From Bacteroidales bacterium (GTDB lineage Bacteria > Bacteroidota > Bacteroidia > Bacteroidales > JAADJA01), in NCBI GenBank assembly GCA_016933115.1, contig JAFGBL010000120.1, positions 1 to 32,729 on the forward strand: a DNA stretch of 32,729 nucleotides, written 5' to 3'. The notes beneath the pieces were generated by a model. That model had not been told where the DNA came from and made no database searches. It saw only the letters and a program-made list of their open reading frames with translations. Below, piece by piece: positions 7,833 through 17,710 of the stretch. The first letter of the stretch is position 1, and each line of letters begins with the position of its first letter. A program made the position numbers and the translations under genes.

Positions 7833-10800
7833 ATGAAAAAATACTGGAAAAGTTTAGAAGAACTTAAAGATATACAGGCAGGGCCGGAAACATTACCTGA
7901 ACCACTGCCTGAATTTTCAATTGAAGGATTAACAGAAGAAGAAGTTTCCAATAAAATCAAATCGAACCGCAGGGATTTTTTGAAAACACTGGGATTTTCG
8001 ATAGGATTGGCTGCTGCCGCCTCAAGCTGTGAAGTTCCGGTTCGCAAAGCCATTCCATACCTGAACAACCCGGAAGAAGCTAAGCCAGGAATGTCCCTTC
8101 ATTATGCCTCCACCTTTTTCGACGGACATGATTTTTGCCCAGTGGTGGTAAAAGTGAGGGAGGGCAGGCCGATCAAAGTCGAAGGAAATGAGTTGTCGCA
8201 CATCACCTGCGGGGGGACCAGCGCCAGGGTGCAGGCCTCGGTATTGAACCTTTACGATTCTGCACGGCAAAAACATCCGATGAAAAATGGGGAAGTTGCC
8301 GGCTGGCAGCAGGTGGATGATGAAATCATGGAAAAACTAAGGGAAATAGCCGGCAATGAAGGAAGGATCGTTATCCTCAGCAGCTCTGTTGTAAGCCCAT
8401 CAACATTGAAGGTTTTTGAAGATTTTAAAGCCAAATACCCTACAACCGAAGTATTCTACTACGACCCGGTTTCATATTCGGCCATTCGGATGGCTAATAA
8501 ATCGACCTTCGACAAGCCTGCAATTCCCTCTTACCGTTTTGATAAAGCCGAAGTCATTGTCGGATTCAACTGCGATTTTCTGGGTAGCTGGCTTTCACCC
8601 ATCGAATTTGCAAAACAATATGCAAAAACACGTGAAATAGGCGAGGATAAACAAACCATGTCGAAGCATTACCAGTTCGAATCTTATATGTCGCTTACCG
8701 GCAGCAATGCCGATAAAAGGGTAGCCATCAAACCGTCAGATGAAATCACTGTGATGTTGAACCTTTACAATAAAATCGCGGAAAAATCGGATATGCCGTT
8801 GTTTGATGCGGCCCCTTCGCCTGTGAATATTGATGAGGTAGCTGAAGACTTGTTCAATCATCAGGGCAAATCACTGGTTGTTTCCGGAACGAATGATATT
8901 TATATCCAGGCAGTAGTTAATGCCATTAATTTCCTGCTTGCCAACCTGGGTGGGACCTATAACTTCGAACGTACCCTGAATACCAAAAAGGGTTGCGATC
9001 AGAAAATGGCCAAACTGGTTGATGATATGGAAGCAGGTGAGATAAACGCTTTGATCCTTTACAACGTAAACCCAGCTTATGATTATTTCGATGTTCAGAA
9101 ATTTACCGATGCCGTTAAAAAAGTAGGATTAACCATTGCCATTTCCGAGGTGAATGATGAAACGGCCAGGCTGGCCGAATATGTTTGCCCCGATCACCAT
9201 TACCTGGAATCGTGGAATGATGCCGAACCCTACACCGGAATGTTCAGCCTGTCACAGCCTACTATCCGGAGTCTGTTCGAAACCCGGCAGGGTCAGGAAT
9301 CGCTGCTGAAATGGGCCGGTTTAGAACCCAATTACCTTGAGTACATCAAAAAATACTGGGAAGAAAATTTATTTGACAAACAGGACCAATACCTTACCTT
9401 CCACGATTTTTGGATACATACTTTACAAAATGGCATTTATGAGCTGGAAGCAGAAACCAAGACGTGTCCCCTGTATGATTTCGAGTTCCTTGGCGTCAAT
9501 GCAAATGAACTGAAACCTCAAAAACCGGAAGGACTTGAACTGGTATTATATGAAAAAATAGGGATCGGTTCAGGCAAACAAGCCAACAATCCGTGGCTAC
9601 AGGAATTACCCGACCCGATCTCCAAGGCGGTTTGGGATAACTATGTCGCCATTTCTCCCAAATACGCCCGGGAAAACGGTTTAACCCAAGAAGATCTGGT
9701 TAAAGTTAACGGTTCATTCGAACTGCCTATTTTATATCAACCGGGCCAACCATACGGAACGGTATCCATTGCCATTGGATACGGAAGGCAGCACGGAGGA
9801 AAAGTGGCCAACGGTTTGGGAAAAAATGTTTATGCATTTAGCAAACTGGTAAACGGTTCTCGTCAATTCAACAAGGGCAGTGTCACACTTGAAAAAACAG
9901 GTGAAAAATACCCCATTGCGACCACCCAGACTTACCATTCGATGGAAGGCCGTCCGCTCATCCGTGAAACCGTGCTGGATAAATGGAAAGCCGATCCGGC
10001 ATCCGGAAATGAATTGCATGCCATCAACGAAAAGAAGAGGGTGACCCTGTATAAGAAGCCGGTTTATGAAGGTTTTCATTGGGGTTTGAGTGTCGACCTG
10101 AACAAATGTATCGGTTGCAGCGCTTGCGTTACTGCCTGCCAGGCAGAAAACAACATTGCCGTCATTGGTAAGGAAGAGGTAAAGAATCGCCGGATCATGC
10201 ACTGGATCAGGATCGACCGGTATTATTCAACCGCCGAACCCGACCGCCAGGGTCCCGAAGATATTCACCGGATCGAGCCCGATAATCCTGAAGTTGTTCA
10301 CCAGCCGGTTATGTGCCAGCATTGCGACAATGCTCCCTGTGAGAACGTTTGCCCGGTGGCGGCCACACCGCACAGCAAGGAAGGTTTGAACCAAATGGCT
10401 TACAACCGTTGTATCGGAACAAGGTATTGCATGAATAACTGTCCGTACCGGGTGAGAAGGTTTAACTGGTACCGCTATGTTACTAACGATAAATTCGATT
10501 ACAATTTCAATGAAGAGTTGAGCCGGATGGTCCTCAATCCTGATGTCACCGTCAGGGAAAGGGGAGTTGTTGAAAAATGTTCATTCTGTATACAAAGGAT
10601 TCAAGAGAAAAAACTTGATGCCAAAAAGGAAGGCCGATTGCTGAAGGATGGAGAGATCAAGCCGGCATGTGTCCAATCCTGCCCGACCAAGGCTCTTGTG
10701 TTTGGCGATATGAATAATGCGGATACAATGGTTGCCCGGGATATGGAAAATCCGAGGATGTACAACCTGCTCGAGGAGTTGCATACCCTTGCCTCTGTCG

Positions 10801-10862
10801 GGTACCTGACAAAAGTGAGAAACAAGGAAGCTGGTCATGAACACGATGACCATCACGCATAG
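7833..10862 (+). CDS. actB: Alternative complex III subunit ActB, molybdopterin-oxidoreductase-like plus Fe-S domain
   Basis: Tat-like motif SNRRDFLKTLGF. Long molybdopterin-oxidoreductase-like region, then a C-terminal ferredoxin-type region with CIGCSACVTACQ, CQHCDNAPCENVCPV, CIGTRYCMNNCPY and CSFCIQRIQ...CVQSCPTKAL. Confidence 0.95.
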   Translation: MKKYWKSLEELKDIQAGPETLPEPLPEFSIEGLTEEEVSNKIKSNRRDFLKTLGFSIGLAAAASSCEVPVRKAIPYLNNPEEAKPGMSLHYASTFFDGHDFCPVVVKVREGRPIKVEGNELSHITCGGTSARVQASVLNLYDSARQKHPMKNGEVAGWQQVDDEIMEKLREIAGNEGRIVILSSSVVSPSTLKVFEDFKAKYPTTEVFYYDPVSYSAIRMANKSTFDKPAIPSYRFDKAEVIVGFNCDFLGSWLSPIEFAKQYAKTREIGEDKQTMSKHYQFESYMSLTGSNADKRVAIKPSDEITVMLNLYNKIAEKSDMPLFDAAPSPVNIDEVAEDLFNHQGKSLVVSGTNDIYIQAVVNAINFLLANLGGTYNFERTLNTKKGCDQKMAKLVDDMEAGEINALILYNVNPAYDYFDVQKFTDAVKKVGLTIAISEVNDETARLAEYVCPDHHYLESWNDAEPYTGMFSLSQPTIRSLFETRQGQESLLKWAGLEPNYLEYIKKYWEENLFDKQDQYLTFHDFWIHTLQNGIYELEAETKTCPLYDFEFLGVNANELKPQKPEGLELVLYEKIGIGSGKQANNPWLQELPDPISKAVWDNYVAISPKYARENGLTQEDLVKVNGSFELPILYQPGQPYGTVSIAIGYGRQHGGKVANGLGKNVYAFSKLVNGSRQFNKGSVTLEKTGEKYPIATTQTYHSMEGRPLIRETVLDKWKADPASGNELHAINEKKRVTLYKKPVYEGFHWGLSVDLNKCIGCSACVTACQAENNIAVIGKEEVKNRRIMHWIRIDRYYSTAEPDRQGPEDIHRIEPDNPEVVHQPVMCQHCDNAPCENVCPVAATPHSKEGLNQMAYNRCIGTRYCMNNCPYRVRRFNWYRYVTNDKFDYNFNEELSRMVLNPDVTVRERGVVEKCSFCIQRIQEKKLDAKKEGRLLKDGEIKPACVQSCPTKALVFGDMNNADTMVARDMENPRMYNLLEELHTLASVGYLTKVRNKEAGHEHDDHHA

Positions 10863-10900
10863 GCAAATACGAAATTAAGCTTGAATAAACAAAATTTACC

Positions 10901-12286
10901 ATGTACAATAAAAGTTTCAGAGGAGTATTAATCAAAGGCAATAAAACCTATGGGCAGATCACTTCCGAGATTTTGGCCCCGCAGGAACGGAAAGCCCCCT
11001 TGTGGTGGTTTGTTTCCATGGGGATCTCTACCCTGGGAATGCTTATAGGTATTTATGCCATTTTTATAACCATTTCACAAGGAATTGGAACCTGGGGAGT
11101 AAACAATTCCATTGGCTGGGGATGGGGTATCATCAATTTTGTATGGTGGATAGGGATCGGACATGCCGGAACGGCGTTTTCCATTTTCCTGCTGATATTG
11201 CGGCAAAAATGGCGGACTTCCATCAACCGTGCGGCTGAAGCAATGACTGTTGTAGCCGTAATTTGTGCAGGAATGTTTCCCATGTTGCACATGGGCCGGA
11301 TTTGGATGGCGTTTTTTATTTTTCCATACCCCAACTCCAGGGGCCCGCTATGGGTAAATTTTAACTCTCCTCTTTTTTGGGATGTGGTGGCCATCAGTAC
11401 TTACTTCATGGCATCGGCAACCTTCTGGTATCTGGGTATGATCCCCGATCTGGCTACCGTTCGCGACCGTGCCAAATCGAAAATCAAAAAAGCCATTTAC
11501 GGTTTGCTGAGCTTTGGCTGGGTGGGAAGTGCCAGAAGTTGGCTCAGGTTCGAAACGGCTGCCATCATCATGGGCGGCCTCACCGCTCCACTTGTAATTG
11601 CAGTTCACTCCATCGTTTCCATGGACTTCGCCACATCCGTCATGGCGGGATGGCACACCACGGTATTTCCGCCCTATTTTGTGATCGGAGCTATTTTCTC
11701 CGGGTTCGCAATGGTGCTTACACTCATGATTATTATCAGGAAGGTATTTAAATTCCAGGATTATGTTACCGAAGGCCATATTGATGCGATCGGAAGGATT
11801 TTGACTTTTATCAGCCTGATCATGGGAACCGCCTATTCTACAGAGATTTTTATCGCATGGTACTCGGGCATGGAAGGTGAACTTTATACTTTTTTCCACA
11901 ACCGGATTGCCGGCGATCACACCAAAGCTTTCTGGACAATGGTTTCATGCAATGCAATTATCCCGCAATTGTTCTGGTTTAAAAAGATACGGCACAGTAT
12001 GACCATGGTATTCATCATTTCCATCATTATCAATATCGGGATGTGGTTCGAACGGTATGTGATTGTTATTACATCATTAACAAAGGATTACCTGCCTTCA
12101 AACTGGGCCAGCTACACCCCGACATGGGTTGAAATCGGAATTTTCGTGGGAACCCTCAGTATTTTTGTAATCGGGGTATTGCTGTTTATCCGTTACATCC
12201 CGATGATGGCTATGAGCGAACTCAAAATGATTTTAAAAGGAACCAGTATTATTACCAATTCAAACAAATCAAAAGATCATGAATAA
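10901..12286 (+). CDS. actC: Alternative complex III subunit ActC, NrfD/PsrC-like membrane protein
   Basis: Polytopic membrane protein of 461 aa directly after actB. Features such as FPMLHMGRIW and the multi-TM NrfD-like layout fit ActC. Confidence 0.94.
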   Translation: MYNKSFRGVLIKGNKTYGQITSEILAPQERKAPLWWFVSMGISTLGMLIGIYAIFITISQGIGTWGVNNSIGWGWGIINFVWWIGIGHAGTAFSIFLLILRQKWRTSINRAAEAMTVVAVICAGMFPMLHMGRIWMAFFIFPYPNSRGPLWVNFNSPLFWDVVAISTYFMASATFWYLGMIPDLATVRDRAKSKIKKAIYGLLSFGWVGSARSWLRFETAAIIMGGLTAPLVIAVHSIVSMDFATSVMAGWHTTVFPPYFVIGAIFSGFAMVLTLMIIIRKVFKFQDYVTEGHIDAIGRILTFISLIMGTAYSTEIFIAWYSGMEGELYTFFHNRIAGDHTKAFWTMVSCNAIIPQLFWFKKIRHSMTMVFIISIIINIGMWFERYVIVITSLTKDYLPSNWASYTPTWVEIGIFVGTLSIFVIGVLLFIRYIPMMAMSELKMILKGTSIITNSNKSKDHE

Positions 12287-12782
12287 ATCAAAGATATTTG
12301 GTGTTTTCGACCAGGAGGAAAAACTGGTTTCCTCTATTCGCAGCATTAAAGCAAAGGGGATCAGCATCAGCGATGTGGTTTCGCCTTATCCGGTTCATGA
12401 AGTGTTTGAGGAACTGAATTTGAAGACACGTATCCCGGTAGCAGCTTTCCTTTATGGTATTTTTGGCTTGCTCACCACATTCGGATTCCTTTACTGGACT
12501 TCGGTGGTGAATTACCCTTTGGTATTCGGCGGTAAACCCCAGAATACCCTGTCGTTCGTTATCATCATTTTCGTCATGGTGATCAATGTTACTGTGGCAT
12601 TCACCCTCATTACCTTTTTCCTGATCGAAAAGAAAGGACCCGGTGCAAAACCATCCGTTGAATATCCGGGTATATCCGATAACAGATACCTTATTGTCAT
12701 CGACATTACCCCGGAAACGGATGTGAAAGCTTTAAACAAGTTGCTGATGGATACCGGTGCCGTGGAAATTACAGAACAATAA
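12279..12782 (+). CDS. actD: Alternative complex III subunit ActD (DUF3341)
   Basis: 167 aa. IFGVFDQEEKLVSSIRSIKAKGI...PYPVHEVFE with two TM helices. Overlaps the actC stop by 8 bp; syntenic position. Confidence 0.93.
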   Translation: MNKSKIFGVFDQEEKLVSSIRSIKAKGISISDVVSPYPVHEVFEELNLKTRIPVAAFLYGIFGLLTTFGFLYWTSVVNYPLVFGGKPQNTLSFVIIIFVMVINVTVAFTLITFFLIEKKGPGAKPSVEYPGISDNRYLIVIDITPETDVKALNKLLMDTGAVEITEQ

Positions 12783-12808
12783 TTTGAATTTGAAAACCTG
12801 ACAAAACA

Positions 12809-13384
12809 ATGAAATTGAAAATCGAGAAGAATAAAATCCTGTTTGTAATGTTGATCGGTATTGGCCTTGTTTTTTCGGCCTGCCACAGGGACAACAATTC
12901 TACCGGACAGGCCTATTTCCCCGACATGTCTTATTCGTACGCTTTTGAAACTTACGGGTCGAGCCCTAATTTTTCCGACAGCATTCAAATGTTGATGCCG
13001 GTTGAAGGTACCATTCCCCGTGAGATGATCCCGTATCAGTTTGGTAAAACCTTCCAGGAGCAGGTTCGTGCAGGTCAGGAGTTGGTAAACCCTTATACTC
13101 CGGATGAAGCGGTTATGAAAAGGGGGAAGGAACAGTACACGATCTTTTGTTCCAACTGTCATGGCGTATCTGGAAAGGGTGACGGCTACCTGGTGACCAG
13201 CAAACTGTTCACTGCTCAACCGGTTTCACTGTTGAGCGATTATGTTCAGAGCAAACCGGACGGCGAAATTTTTCATGTGATCACACTGGGTTCACTTTCC
13301 ACTTTGATGGGAGCGCACGGTTCGCAGATCAAACCCGAGGACAGGTGGAAGATTGTTACCTATGTGAAAAACGGATTAAAATAA
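12809..13384 (+). CDS. actE: Alternative complex III subunit ActE, monoheme cytochrome c lipoprotein
   Basis: Lipobox-like FSAC near the N-terminus, single heme motif CSNCH, class I cytochrome c fold features, syntenic position. Confidence 0.92.
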   Translation: MKLKIEKNKILFVMLIGIGLVFSACHRDNNSTGQAYFPDMSYSYAFETYGSSPNFSDSIQMLMPVEGTIPREMIPYQFGKTFQEQVRAGQELVNPYTPDEAVMKRGKEQYTIFCSNCHGVSGKGDGYLVTSKLFTAQPVSLLSDYVQSKPDGEIFHVITLGSLSTLMGAHGSQIKPEDRWKIVTYVKNGLK

Positions 13385-13411
13385 GTCAATGAATTTTCAA
13401 ATCAGAAATAA

Positions 13412-14599
13412 ATGACAAATACAATGGAGAAAAAATTCGTATTTACCCCGAAGCTGAGATATATTACCTATGCCCTGATGGTGGTCGGGATCATTGCCAT
13501 TGCCATTGCATTTTCGATGGATCCCACGCGAGGGTGGGTCAACCTGCTTTTGAACAATTTTTATTTCCTGTCCATTGCCATCGGCGCTTCCTTTTTCCTG
13601 GCCCTGCAGTATATCACGCAATCGGGGTGGTCATCGGCTTTCAAGAGGATTCCCGAATCGTTGAGCATGTATATTCCCATAGCAGCGGTATTTATGGTGC
13701 TCCTGATATTCGGTATGAACTCGCTTTATTCATGGATCCAACCGGAAAGATATCATTTTGATGAACATGAATTGCATCTGTTGGAGCACAAATCGCCCTA
13801 TTTGAATGTTACTTTCTTTATTGTCCGCTTGGTCCTTTATTTCGCTGTCTGGATTTTCATGACCCAAATGCTCAGGCGGTTTTCATTGAAGGAAGATATG
13901 GAAGGAGGTGTTGCCTGGTTTGCAAAAAGTGAAATTTATTCCAAGGTTTATATTTTTACACTCGCCCTCACTTTTTCACTGGCTTCCTTTGATTGGTTAA
14001 TGACCCTCGAACCCACCTGGTATTCTACCATATATTCATTGAAAAATTTTATTTCTGCATTTTATCATGGGTCTGCAGTTATCGTGCTTGTGGTTTTAAT
14101 CATGCATACCCGTGGATATTTCCAGTTTATCACCGATGCCCACTGGCAGGATTTTTCGAAATACGTTTTTATCCTTTCCATTATCTGGGCGTATTTCTGG
14201 TTTTCGCAGTACCTGTTGATATGGTATGCCAATATCCCGGAGGAGACCACCTATTATGTAAAAAGGCTGAGCGGAAGCTGGGAAGTAAATTTCTATGTGA
14301 ACCTCGTTCTCAACTGGCTGGTGCCTTTCCTGGTGCTGTTGCCCAATTATTTTGCGCGTAAAAAGTTTATCCTTGCCGGTGTGATCATTTTCGTAATGAT
14401 CGGCCACTATACCGACCTGTTCGAACAGGTGATCCCCGGAACACTGGGCGAATACCGTATCGGACTTGTTGAAATAGGAACGTTTATGGGTTTTGCTGGA
14501 TTATTCCTCTACATTTTCATGCGAACCCTCAGCCGGGCCTCGCTCATTCCGGAAAATCACCCGTTGTTGGAAGAGAGCCTGCACCATACGGGGCACTGA
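13412..14599 (+). CDS. actF: Alternative complex III subunit ActF, membrane protein
   Basis: 395-aa polytopic protein closing the operon, with LEPTWYSTIYSLKNFISAFYHGSAV and related ActF-like features. Confidence 0.92.
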   Translation: MTNTMEKKFVFTPKLRYITYALMVVGIIAIAIAFSMDPTRGWVNLLLNNFYFLSIAIGASFFLALQYITQSGWSSAFKRIPESLSMYIPIAAVFMVLLIFGMNSLYSWIQPERYHFDEHELHLLEHKSPYLNVTFFIVRLVLYFAVWIFMTQMLRRFSLKEDMEGGVAWFAKSEIYSKVYIFTLALTFSLASFDWLMTLEPTWYSTIYSLKNFISAFYHGSAVIVLVVLIMHTRGYFQFITDAHWQDFSKYVFILSIIWAYFWFSQYLLIWYANIPEETTYYVKRLSGSWEVNFYVNLVLNWLVPFLVLLPNYFARKKFILAGVIIFVMIGHYTDLFEQVIPGTLGEYRIGLVEIGTFMGFAGLFLYIFMRTLSRASLIPENHPLLEESLHHTGH

Positions 14600-14873
14600 T
14601 TATTGGTCTGAAAACTTTTTCGGTAGTATATTCTTAAGGATTTCATCTGATCTTATAACCGAGAATTCCATATCCAAAAAAAGCTTGTTTTCCTGAACCT
14701 CATTCATAATTGAAAATTTAAATGAATACTATAGGTTTGATTTGAATTGATGTTGTGAATATATATAGAAAATTGAGATATACAAAGAGGGAGGTGAAAT
14801 TTAGAGTGGTTAGATATGGCACGACTGAGTCTCAATTAAAGGCCTGAACAAACACTTGTGTCAGCTTAGGGCA

Positions 14874-16121
14874 TTAGTTTTTGATAAATTTTACAATTTG
14901 TGTTCCATTCTCATTAACGACCTTAAAATAATATATCCCATTGGCTAACTTGCTAATATTAAAAGTTCTTGTTTGATGTAAAAACTCATGTTTCAATATT
15001 TCTTGTCCTCTGTTGTTGTAAATAGAAACGTTGCCTTCAATTGGGATATTGAAAGTAATAATATTAGAACCAGGATTTGGAAAAACAGATATAAATTTGA
15101 ATTTAGGTTTATAATCATTTAAACCAACCGTCTGGTTACCACCATTTGTTGTTTTAAATATCAATCCATTTAATCCTACAACATAACCCGTATCGATTAC
15201 AGGGAAATGGACATCACGGAGTTGGTCAGGCAAGGTGGAATCCTGGCGAATCCAATTTTGCCCTCCACCCTCAATTTTAAAAATAGTTCCATCGCCTCCC
15301 CAATCATTATATCCTGCTGCATATCCGATGTCATTACTTAAAAAATAAATTGACGTTAATTGATAATGACTAAAATTCTTTTCTGCCCAGGTTAAGCCAC
15401 CGTTATTTGTTGTAAATAGTATGTTAGACACATATGGATATAGTGCATAACCAGCACAATAACCTGTATCATTCTCAGCAAAGAAAGTTGATACAAATCC
15501 ATAACTACCATAATAATCTGTAACGGACCAATTTAAACCGCCATCAATTGTTTTAAGAATTCGAGCATAAGCCCCTGGTCCCCACATCCTTCCAACAGCG
15601 TAGCCTATATTTAAACTTGGAAAATGTACAGAATGAAGGAGTCCTTCTGTAATGAAATTTTCATTCCAATTATCGCCACCATCAATTGTTTTAAAGATTA
15701 TAGCATCACAACTCATTCCAGTAGTTGTTTTATATCCGACCGCATATCCACAACTATCGCTTGGGAAATAAACTGAAGTTAAATAAGGGTTTGGATTCAC
15801 ATTAACCATACTCCAACTAGCACCACCATTTGCCGTCTTAAGAATTGTACCTAGATCTCCAACACTGAAGCCAGTCAACAAGTCACAAAAATAAACTGAT
15901 TGCAGATCTTGACTTGTCCCCGAACCCAGTAAAGTCCAATTTGACCCACCATCTATTGTCTTAAGAATTATTCCACTATTACCTACAGCATACCCAGAGT
16001 TGCTATTAAGAAAATGGACAGAATTAAGATCTAATGAAGTACCAGAGTTTTGATAAAACCATTGTGCCTTTAATCCATAGACTACAAAAAAAGTGAATAG
16101 AATCAAGTAAATTGTTTTCAT
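14874..16121 (-). CDS. Secreted YCF48/BNR-repeat-like protein with T9SS C-terminal sorting domain
   Basis: Repeated (I/F)KTIDGGxNW and SVHFxxxxxGYAVG motifs. C-terminus ISVFPNPGSNIITFNIP...LANGIYYFKVVNENGTQIVKFIKN is a type A T9SS CTD. Confidence 0.9.
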   Translation of the reverse strand: MKTIYLILFTFFVVYGLKAQWFYQNSGTSLDLNSVHFLNSNSGYAVGNSGIILKTIDGGSNWTLLGSGTSQDLQSVYFCDLLTGFSVGDLGTILKTANGGASWSMVNVNPNPYLTSVYFPSDSCGYAVGYKTTTGMSCDAIIFKTIDGGDNWNENFITEGLLHSVHFPSLNIGYAVGRMWGPGAYARILKTIDGGLNWSVTDYYGSYGFVSTFFAENDTGYCAGYALYPYVSNILFTTNNGGLTWAEKNFSHYQLTSIYFLSNDIGYAAGYNDWGGDGTIFKIEGGGQNWIRQDSTLPDQLRDVHFPVIDTGYVVGLNGLIFKTTNGGNQTVGLNDYKPKFKFISVFPNPGSNIITFNIPIEGNVSIYNNRGQEILKHEFLHQTRTFNISKLANGIYYFKVVNENGTQIVKFIKN

Positions 16122-16942
16122 TTAGACCTCCTTTTTTATTATGTAAAACTTGTTATGACTTGCCACTAACTTGTTTATATCACAACCCCCTCCCCCTATC
16201 CATTCCTACGTTTACACGCTTATTCCATGGCCTGTTAAAAAAATCGGTATTTGTAAGCGCTTGCACCTGCATCGCCGTTTGCAAAATAAAAAACGTAATG
16301 GCACGGTTTGGCTTTGTTTTCAAATGTCGGGGTTTTGTGTGTGCTAATTTAATAAGATTCTTCTTTACTGCAAATAAATATGTAATTTTCATATTCATAT
16401 TTATTCGATGGGAGATAAACCGGGGTGTTCAGGGGCCGGTCACAGGCGATACCTTCGGACAAATCAGGCCAAAACCCCGGGTAGGCTGGGAAAACCCGAA
16501 CCGGCCGGGGAAATATTATTAAGTTTTTTTGATTATTTTCAGAATCCTGGTTCTAAAAATATTTGAAAGAAGGTAAGTGAAATGAACTAAAGGATGTTTA
16601 ATATTAAAACCCGAAATTAAGATTGCCTGCAAATGCTAAATACCCCTCCCTGTTAAATATATTTTTGGTCGGTTAATTCATTCTGAAAGGATTTACCGGT
16701 ACCGGAAGAAGAGTGAGGTGGACATAAGCAACTGGCAGAAATGGATGTATTTCGGGTGGTGTATTCGGGGGAAATGTCAGTTTGTGGTTCAGCAGCATAT
16801 AAACCATTTTGCTGCACAAAAATATTTCTGCTGCCAATTTGGGAAACAGCACATAAGATAATAATGAATAAACCTGCGAACAGGATGATCAGGATTTTCA
16901 ACGAATCAAAACCAGCCCTTAATTTCAGACTATTTTGAATCC

Positions 16943-17686
16943 TTAACTAAAAACAATCACCTTGTTGATCTTCACCAGGGTTCCTTCCTTAAAGATGCCT
17001 TCCAGGTCGGTTTCTCTGATGTGGAATTTTTGAAATGCCATGGGCGGAATTCCAATGTCTGCCAGGTACAACTCGCCTATATATTTGGAGGCATTCAGCT
17101 TGAACAATCCGGTCTTCGGCATGGCCAGGGTCAGTGTAGCATTGGCTTTTATCGTCGGGTCGGAAGGCTTGCCGTTGTTCAAATCCAGTCCTGACGGCGC
17201 ATCCAGCGCCAAAACAGGGCTTCCCAATCTATTGATCTCCATGATAAGTTCGGCTGCTTTCTTTGATAATCCACCGTTCAGTCCATAGCCTACAATGCCG
17301 TCAATAATCAGGTTTGATTTTTCCGGTTTCTCTTTGAACTTTATTCCCAGTTTTTTTAAGGAATCCAACTGTTGCTGGTATTCTTTGGTATATTTTGATT
17401 GTTCAACAGCCAGGATCACACTGACTTCCACACCCCACGATTTTAACCTGCGTGCAGCCACCAGGGCGGTTTTTCCGTTGAGGCCCGTACCGGCAATTAT
17501 CTGGACTTTTTTCTTCTTCGGCTCGTTGTGGAGGAATTTCTCCTTGGCAAGCAAGGCCAGGTTCAGCCCGGCGTTTTCCATCATCTGTATATGCCCTATC
17601 CCCAATTCTTCATTGGCAATCCTGTCAATCTCCCTCATTTGTGAAATATCGACAAAAGGAATGTTTCCTTTGTAATGTGCTATCAT
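16943..17686 (-). CDS. nnrE: NAD(P)H-hydrate epimerase (YjeF N-terminal domain)
   Basis: ISQMREIDRIANEELGIGHIQMMENAGLNLA, IIAGTGLNGKTALVAARRL, IIDGIVGYGLNGGLS and LALDAPSGLDLNNG are YjeF_N signatures. No C-terminal dehydratase domain. Confidence 0.85.
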   Translation of the reverse strand: MIAHYKGNIPFVDISQMREIDRIANEELGIGHIQMMENAGLNLALLAKEKFLHNEPKKKKVQIIAGTGLNGKTALVAARRLKSWGVEVSVILAVEQSKYTKEYQQQLDSLKKLGIKFKEKPEKSNLIIDGIVGYGLNGGLSKKAAELIMEINRLGSPVLALDAPSGLDLNNGKPSDPTIKANATLTLAMPKTGLFKLNASKYIGELYLADIGIPPMAFQKFHIRETDLEGIFKEGTLVKINKVIVFS

Positions 17687-17710
17687 AATATTACGGTGTG
17701 TTAATTATCA

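Noticed and set aside
9732-10202. 156-aa ORF antisense to actB, and other long antisense ORFs (11348-11920, 12512-13219)
   Set aside because: They lie opposite strongly supported act genes and have no family resemblance; shadows of coding codon bias.
7833-10862. ActB as a functional molybdopterin oxidoreductase
   Set aside because: The operon context and C-terminal Fe-S motifs identify ActB of ACIII, whose molybdopterin-like domain is known to lack the cofactor.
16112-16522. 136-aa plus-strand ORF overlapping the start of the YCF48-like gene
   Set aside because: Low-complexity, non-protein-like composition and no recognised motifs; treated as chance.
16653-16901. 82-aa minus-strand ORF with an N-terminal hydrophobic segment downstream of nnrE
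   Set aside because: Only a TTG start, no recognised family, and an antisense ORF overlaps it. Not enough support to call a gene.
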